Origin: Acidimicrobiia bacterium
GTDB lineage: Bacteria; Actinomycetota; Acidimicrobiia; Acidimicrobiales; AC-14
Assembly (NCBI GenBank): GCA_023265025.1
Contig: JAHFUP010000037.1
Coordinates: 1-44,119, forward strand
Reading direction: 5' to 3'
Length of the DNA stretch: 44,119 nucleotides
The position numbers and the translations under genes were made by a program. Below the pieces are notes generated by a model. It saw nothing but the letters and a program-made list of their open reading frames with translations. It had not been told where the DNA came from and did no database searches. The stretch's first letter is position 1. The number at the start of each line of letters is the position of its first letter. This document shows positions 39,333 to 44,119 of the stretch, piece after piece.

Positions 39333-39735
39333 TCGACACCCGCCGGCGCCTGTGGTTGGCCGGCATCGTGGTCATCGGCGCCCTCGGCTTCCTGGTCTTC
39401 CAGGGCCTGGGGAACGCCACCCTCTACTTCCGGACCGCGGATGAGGCTGTGGCCCAGCGGGCCCAGCTGGGGGAGCGGCGGTTCCGGATCGAGGGCGATG
39501 TCGTCGCCGGCAGCGTCGTCCAGAACGGCAACGACGTCAGGTTCATCCTGACCTCGAAGAGCGTCGACGTGCCGGTGGTCCACAAGGGCGACCCGCCCGA
39601 GCTGTTCCGCCCCGGGATCCCCGTCGTCCTCGAGGGCCGCTTCCAGGGCGACCACTTCGCCAGCGACCGCATCCTGGTCAAGCACTCCGAGACCTACGTC
39701 GCCGAGAACCCGGACCGGGTCGCCACCACGTCAAG

Positions 39736-39739
<4 letters not shown>
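39329..39739 (+). CDS. ccmE: CcmE, periplasmic-side heme chaperone
   Basis: A 136-residue protein from ATG 39329. One N-terminal anchor helix (LWLAGIVVIGALGFLVFQGL) is followed by an OB-fold domain. The heme-binding motif HxxxY is present as His119-Ser-Glu-Thr-Tyr123 (VKHSETYV). It carries heme covalently from CcmC to CcmF. It is translationally coupled to ccmD and ccmF. Confidence 0.93.
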
Positions 39740-41723
<1,984 letters not shown>

Positions 41724-41727
<4 letters not shown>

Positions 41728-42176
41728 GCCGGCGCCTCAACCGTGCTGCTCTCAACTGGGCCGCGCTCGGGCTCGTGCTGGTCGTCGCCCTGGCCATCGG
41801 CGCCCGGGGCGAGCCCGGCCCGCCGACGGAGGATTCACGGGTCCGGCGCATCACCTCCGTCATTCGCTGCCCGACGTGCCGGGGCCTGTCGGCGGAGCAG
41901 TCGGATGCGCCCTCCGCCGAGTCCATCCGCGACGAGGTGCGCCGGCGGGTCGAGGCCGGCGAGACCGACGCCGCCATCAAGGGCTACCTGGTCAGCCGCT
42001 ACGGCGAGGACATCCTGCTCCAGCCCCGGAGCAAGCTGGTGTGGGCCCTGCCCATCGTCGCCGTGGTCGTGGCCGTCGGCGGGCTGGTCGTGGTCATGCG
42101 CCGCCGGCGGGTGCCGTCCTCGGCGAGGACCTCCCGGGCCGACCAGGAGCTCGTCGACCGGGCGATGCGGTCGTGA
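41724..42176 (+). CDS. ccmH: CcmH, apocytochrome thiol reductant
   Basis: A 150-residue protein from GTG 41724, overlapping ccmF (GTGA). The signature IRCPTCRGLS supplies the redox pair Cys49/Cys52. The N-terminal signal helix and the C-terminal helix (LVWALPIVAVVVAVGGLVVV) bracket the outer domain. It reduces apocytochrome CxxCH thiols before heme attachment. No CcmG thioredoxin gene accompanies it here. Confidence 0.92.
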
Positions 42177-42898
42177 GCGTGAGCAGCCGGGACGAGCTGG
42201 AGGAGGAGCGCGACTTCCTGCTCGCCTCGCTCCGCGACCTGGAGCGCGAGCGTGAGAACGGGGAGCTGTCAGAGCGTGACTACCAGGCCCTCCACGCCGA
42301 CTACACCGCCCGGGCCGCCACGGTCCTGCGGGCCCTGGAGCGCGGCCCGGCCAAGCCGGCCACGGGGCGCAAGCCGGAGCGGGACATCCGCACGAAGCGG
42401 CCCCTCGTCGTCACCCTCGGCGTGGTGTTGCTCGTCGCCGCCATGGCCGGCGGCGCCGTCGCCACCTTCGCAGGACAGCGCGGCGCCGGCGCCCCGATGA
42501 CCGGGTCGCTCCCCGACAGCCCGTCCGGGAAGATGCAGCAGGCCCTGGAGCTGGAGGCGCAGGGCAAGGCGGCCGACGCCCTCAAGATCTACGACGAGCT
42601 GCTAAAGACCGACCCCCGGAACGTGCAGGCTCTCGCCTACCGGGCCTGGCTCCTGAAGCGGGCGGGGCTGCCCGACCTGGCCGTGACCGCCCTCGACCAG
42701 GCGATCTCCATCGACCCCCGGTTCCCCGACGCCCACTTCTTCAAGGGCATGGTCCTCTATCAGGACCGGGCCGATCCGGCCGGCGCGGTCACCGAGTTCC
42801 GGCTGTTCCTGTCGAACGACCCGCCCCAGGAGATGATCCCGCTGGTGGAGGACGTGCTGCGGCGGGCCATGGCCGACGCCGGCATGCCGGCGGGCTGA
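42173..42898 (+). CDS. CcmI-like TPR protein of cytochrome c maturation
   Basis: A 241-residue protein from GTG 42173, overlapping ccmH. The N-terminal coil (LEEERDFLLASLRDLERERENGELSERDY) and one membrane helix (LVVTLGVVLLVAAMAGGAVA) are followed by two to three TPR units (ALELEAQGKAADALKIYDEL, VQALAYRAWLLKRAGLPDLA). This is the CcmI/CycH/NrfG layout; such proteins hold the C terminus of apocytochrome c. It is the last gene of the ccm cluster. Confidence 0.8.
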   Translation: MSVSSRDELEEERDFLLASLRDLERERENGELSERDYQALHADYTARAATVLRALERGPAKPATGRKPERDIRTKRPLVVTLGVVLLVAAMAGGAVATFAGQRGAGAPMTGSLPDSPSGKMQQALELEAQGKAADALKIYDELLKTDPRNVQALAYRAWLLKRAGLPDLAVTALDQAISIDPRFPDAHFFKGMVLYQDRADPAGAVTEFRLFLSNDPPQEMIPLVEDVLRRAMADAGMPAG

Positions 42899-42935
42899 CC
42901 GGGTACACGACTCGCTTTCGGGGCAGACTGCATCC

Positions 42936-43193
42936 ATGAACGTGATCGGCTTCATTCTCTCGATGGTCATCTCGGGGGCCATCCTCGGGGCGCTCGGGCG
43001 CCTGGCCATCCCCGGGCCAAATCCGATGAGCATCGGCCTGACCATCCTGGTGGGGATCGGCGGCGCCTTCCTCGGCGGGATCGTGGGCGCCCTGCTCGGG
43101 GCGAGCGGCATCATCGTGGTCATCTTGCAGGTGATCGGCGCCGCCGGCATCGTGTACTTCATGCAGCGCCGGGGTGGCGTCCGCGCCTTCTGA
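42936..43193 (+). CDS. YeaQ/YmgE-type (transglycosylase-associated) small membrane protein
   Basis: An 85-residue protein from ATG 42936 with three Gly-rich membrane helices (VIGFILSMVISGAILGALGRL, GLTILVGIGGAFLGGIVGALLG, GIIVVILQVIGAAGIVYFM). This is the GlsB/YeaQ/YmgE layout. Members are often stress-induced, and their role is unclear. Confidence 0.85.
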   Translation: MNVIGFILSMVISGAILGALGRLAIPGPNPMSIGLTILVGIGGAFLGGIVGALLGASGIIVVILQVIGAAGIVYFMQRRGGVRAF

Positions 43194-43257
43194 GGCCAGA
43201 CGTCGGCGTCAGCGAGCATAGGGTCTGGTCCCTCACCCACCACGCACGGGAGGCACC

Positions 43258-43686
43258 ATGGCCGACAGAACTGCGAGTGCCCTCTGGCAGGGAGACCTGT
43301 TCGAGGGCAGCGGCACCGTTTCGGCGGTGACCAGCGGCCTGTTCACCGAGGCCGGCATCACCTGGGCCGCCCGTACCGAGGAGCCAGGAGGGAAGACCAG
43401 CCCCGAAGAGCTCGTCGCCGCGGCCCACGCCGCCTGCTTCGCCATGTCGGTGTCCAACGAGCTCAGCTCCCGCGGCCACCCGCCGGCCCGCGTCGAGGTC
43501 CAGGCCACCTGCACGTTCAAGCCGGGTAAGGGGATCACGACGATCTCCATCGACGTCGCCGCCGAGGTGCCGGGTGTCGACGACGCCGGCTTCCGCGAGG
43601 GGCTGGATGCGGCCGTGGCGTCCTGCCCGGTGTCGAACGCCATGCGCGGGAACGTCGACATTCAGGTCGACGGCACGCTCGCCTGA
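43258..43686 (+). CDS. OsmC/Ohr-family peroxidase-like protein
   Basis: A 142-residue protein from ATG 43258 with ggaggcacc just upstream. The two catalytic Cys are in AAHAACFAMSVSNEL and VASCPVSNAM, and TSPEELVAAAHAACF is typical of the OsmC subfamily. These enzymes reduce organic hydroperoxides in the cytoplasm. Both active-site positions are ordinary Cys codons, unlike the UGA-containing genes elsewhere in the window. Confidence 0.93.
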   Translation: MADRTASALWQGDLFEGSGTVSAVTSGLFTEAGITWAARTEEPGGKTSPEELVAAAHAACFAMSVSNELSSRGHPPARVEVQATCTFKPGKGITTISIDVAAEVPGVDDAGFREGLDAAVASCPVSNAMRGNVDIQVDGTLA

Positions 43687-43721
43687 CTCCGGTCAGTGTC
43701 GACGTCGAGCGCGAGCGCGGC

Positions 43722-43985
43722 GTGACCATCACCTGGGAGGACGGTCGGGTCGGCCGGTTCGGGCTCGAAGAGCTCCGGGTCAACTGCATGTGTGCCGCGT
43801 GCCGCGGCCGGCGTGACGAGGGGCTGGACGCGTGGCCGGTCGACGGCGCGCCGGCCGTCCTGCGCATCGAGTCGGCCCGCGAGGTCGGCAACTGGGGCCT
43901 GAACTTCACCTGGAACGACGGCCACAGCACCGGTATCTACACGTGGGAAGTCCTCCGGGCATGGGACGAGGAGCGCTCGCCCTAG
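43722..43985 (+). CDS. DUF971 family protein
   Basis: An 87-residue protein from GTG 43722. VTITWEDGRVGRFGLEELRVNCMCAACRG carries the conserved Cys set of DUF971, and WGLNFTWNDGHSTGIYTWEVL is the typical C-terminal half. Members are related to the N-terminal domain of gamma-butyrobetaine dioxygenase, and some have been linked to Fe-S assembly. The in-frame sequence before GTG 43722 also looks coding (VSVDVERERG), so an unusual earlier start is possible. Bases 43986-44119 show nothing I can identify. Confidence 0.85.
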   Translation: MTITWEDGRVGRFGLEELRVNCMCAACRGRRDEGLDAWPVDGAPAVLRIESAREVGNWGLNFTWNDGHSTGIYTWEVLRAWDEERSP

Positions 43986-44119
43986 CCCGGCTAGAGGTCG
44001 GCTAGAGGGACGACACTCGCGCGAACGAGGCAAGTTTCGCCGGTGGCCGCCGACGCCGCCGCAGGCGGCCTCCCCCGGCTGCCGGCAGACAAGAACGGCG
44101 GAGGGCGACCGGCTTCGCC

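Noticed and set aside
43986-44119. Possible RNA gene or new gene at the right edge
   Set aside because: The stretch has a short ggctagag duplication and GC-rich palindromes but no tRNA fold, recognisable coding frame or promoter that I can support.

Overview
The window is a very GC-rich, densely packed bacterial chromosome segment. Start codons are often GTG or TTG, stop/start overlaps of the ATGA/GTGA type are common, and exported proteins carry N-terminal signals and lipoboxes. Gene content (FtsH, FtsX-type ABC exporter, class E-type sortase, MMPL pump, zf-UBP protein, AbrB/PIN-like pair) points to an actinomycete. A complete System I cytochrome c maturation cluster makes a deep-branching, Acidimicrobiia-like lineage more likely than a classical Streptomyces or Mycobacterium. 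That placement is inference.

Layout. 1-180: 3' end of ftsH. 182-10083: an unusual block with a zinc-finger/membrane-anchored alpha/beta hydrolase, three exported BNR (Asp-box) propeller proteins with C-terminal membrane anchors, a family-5 ABC solute-binding lipoprotein, and a four-gene minus-strand operon (BNR protein, two CooC/MinD-type ATPases, membrane protein). 10119-15764: housekeeping and accessory genes (DJ-1/PfpI, methyltransferase, zf-UBP, RNase D, lipoprotein, YjbR, truncated DUF427, AbrB/PIN-like pair, TetR). 15761-17983: MMPL exporter with a TetR operator upstream. 18253-21366: rhodanese-CBS protein, DUF72, VOC and Rieske genes. 21429-26391: four ABC exporter genes. 26486-27832: SRAP protein and a peptidoglycan-binding protein. 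27895-31784: divergent valS and cysS. 31904-34628: cold-shock protein and a long coiled-coil protein. 34622-37112: alcohol dehydrogenase, small membrane protein and sortase. 37141-42898: ccmA-B-C-D-E-F-H plus a TPR (CcmI-like) gene. 42936-43985: YeaQ-type, OsmC and DUF971 proteins. No gap longer than about 270 bases lacks a gene. I saw no rRNA, tRNA, CRISPR array or insertion sequence.

The most important observation is that two unrelated genes are interrupted only by in-frame UGA codons, at positions where their families carry cysteine. The CooC-like ATPase (7038-7778, minus) has UGA-Leu-UGA exactly at the family's C-x-C motif. The rhodanese-CBS protein (18253-19113, plus) has one UGA in its active-site loop. 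In both cases the frame stays open and homologous on both sides, and a small hairpin with a G in the first two loop bases begins about 19-20 bases after the (second) UGA, as expected for a bacterial SECIS. UGA is also the ordinary stop codon of many genes here, so a changed genetic code does not explain this. The best reading is that both are selenoproteins. The Sec-x-Sec form of a CooC/MinD-type ATPase, in an operon with a secreted BNR protein and a paralogous ATPase, is a strong candidate for an undescribed system. The Sec machinery genes (selA, selB, selC, selD) are not in this window, so this remains a prediction.
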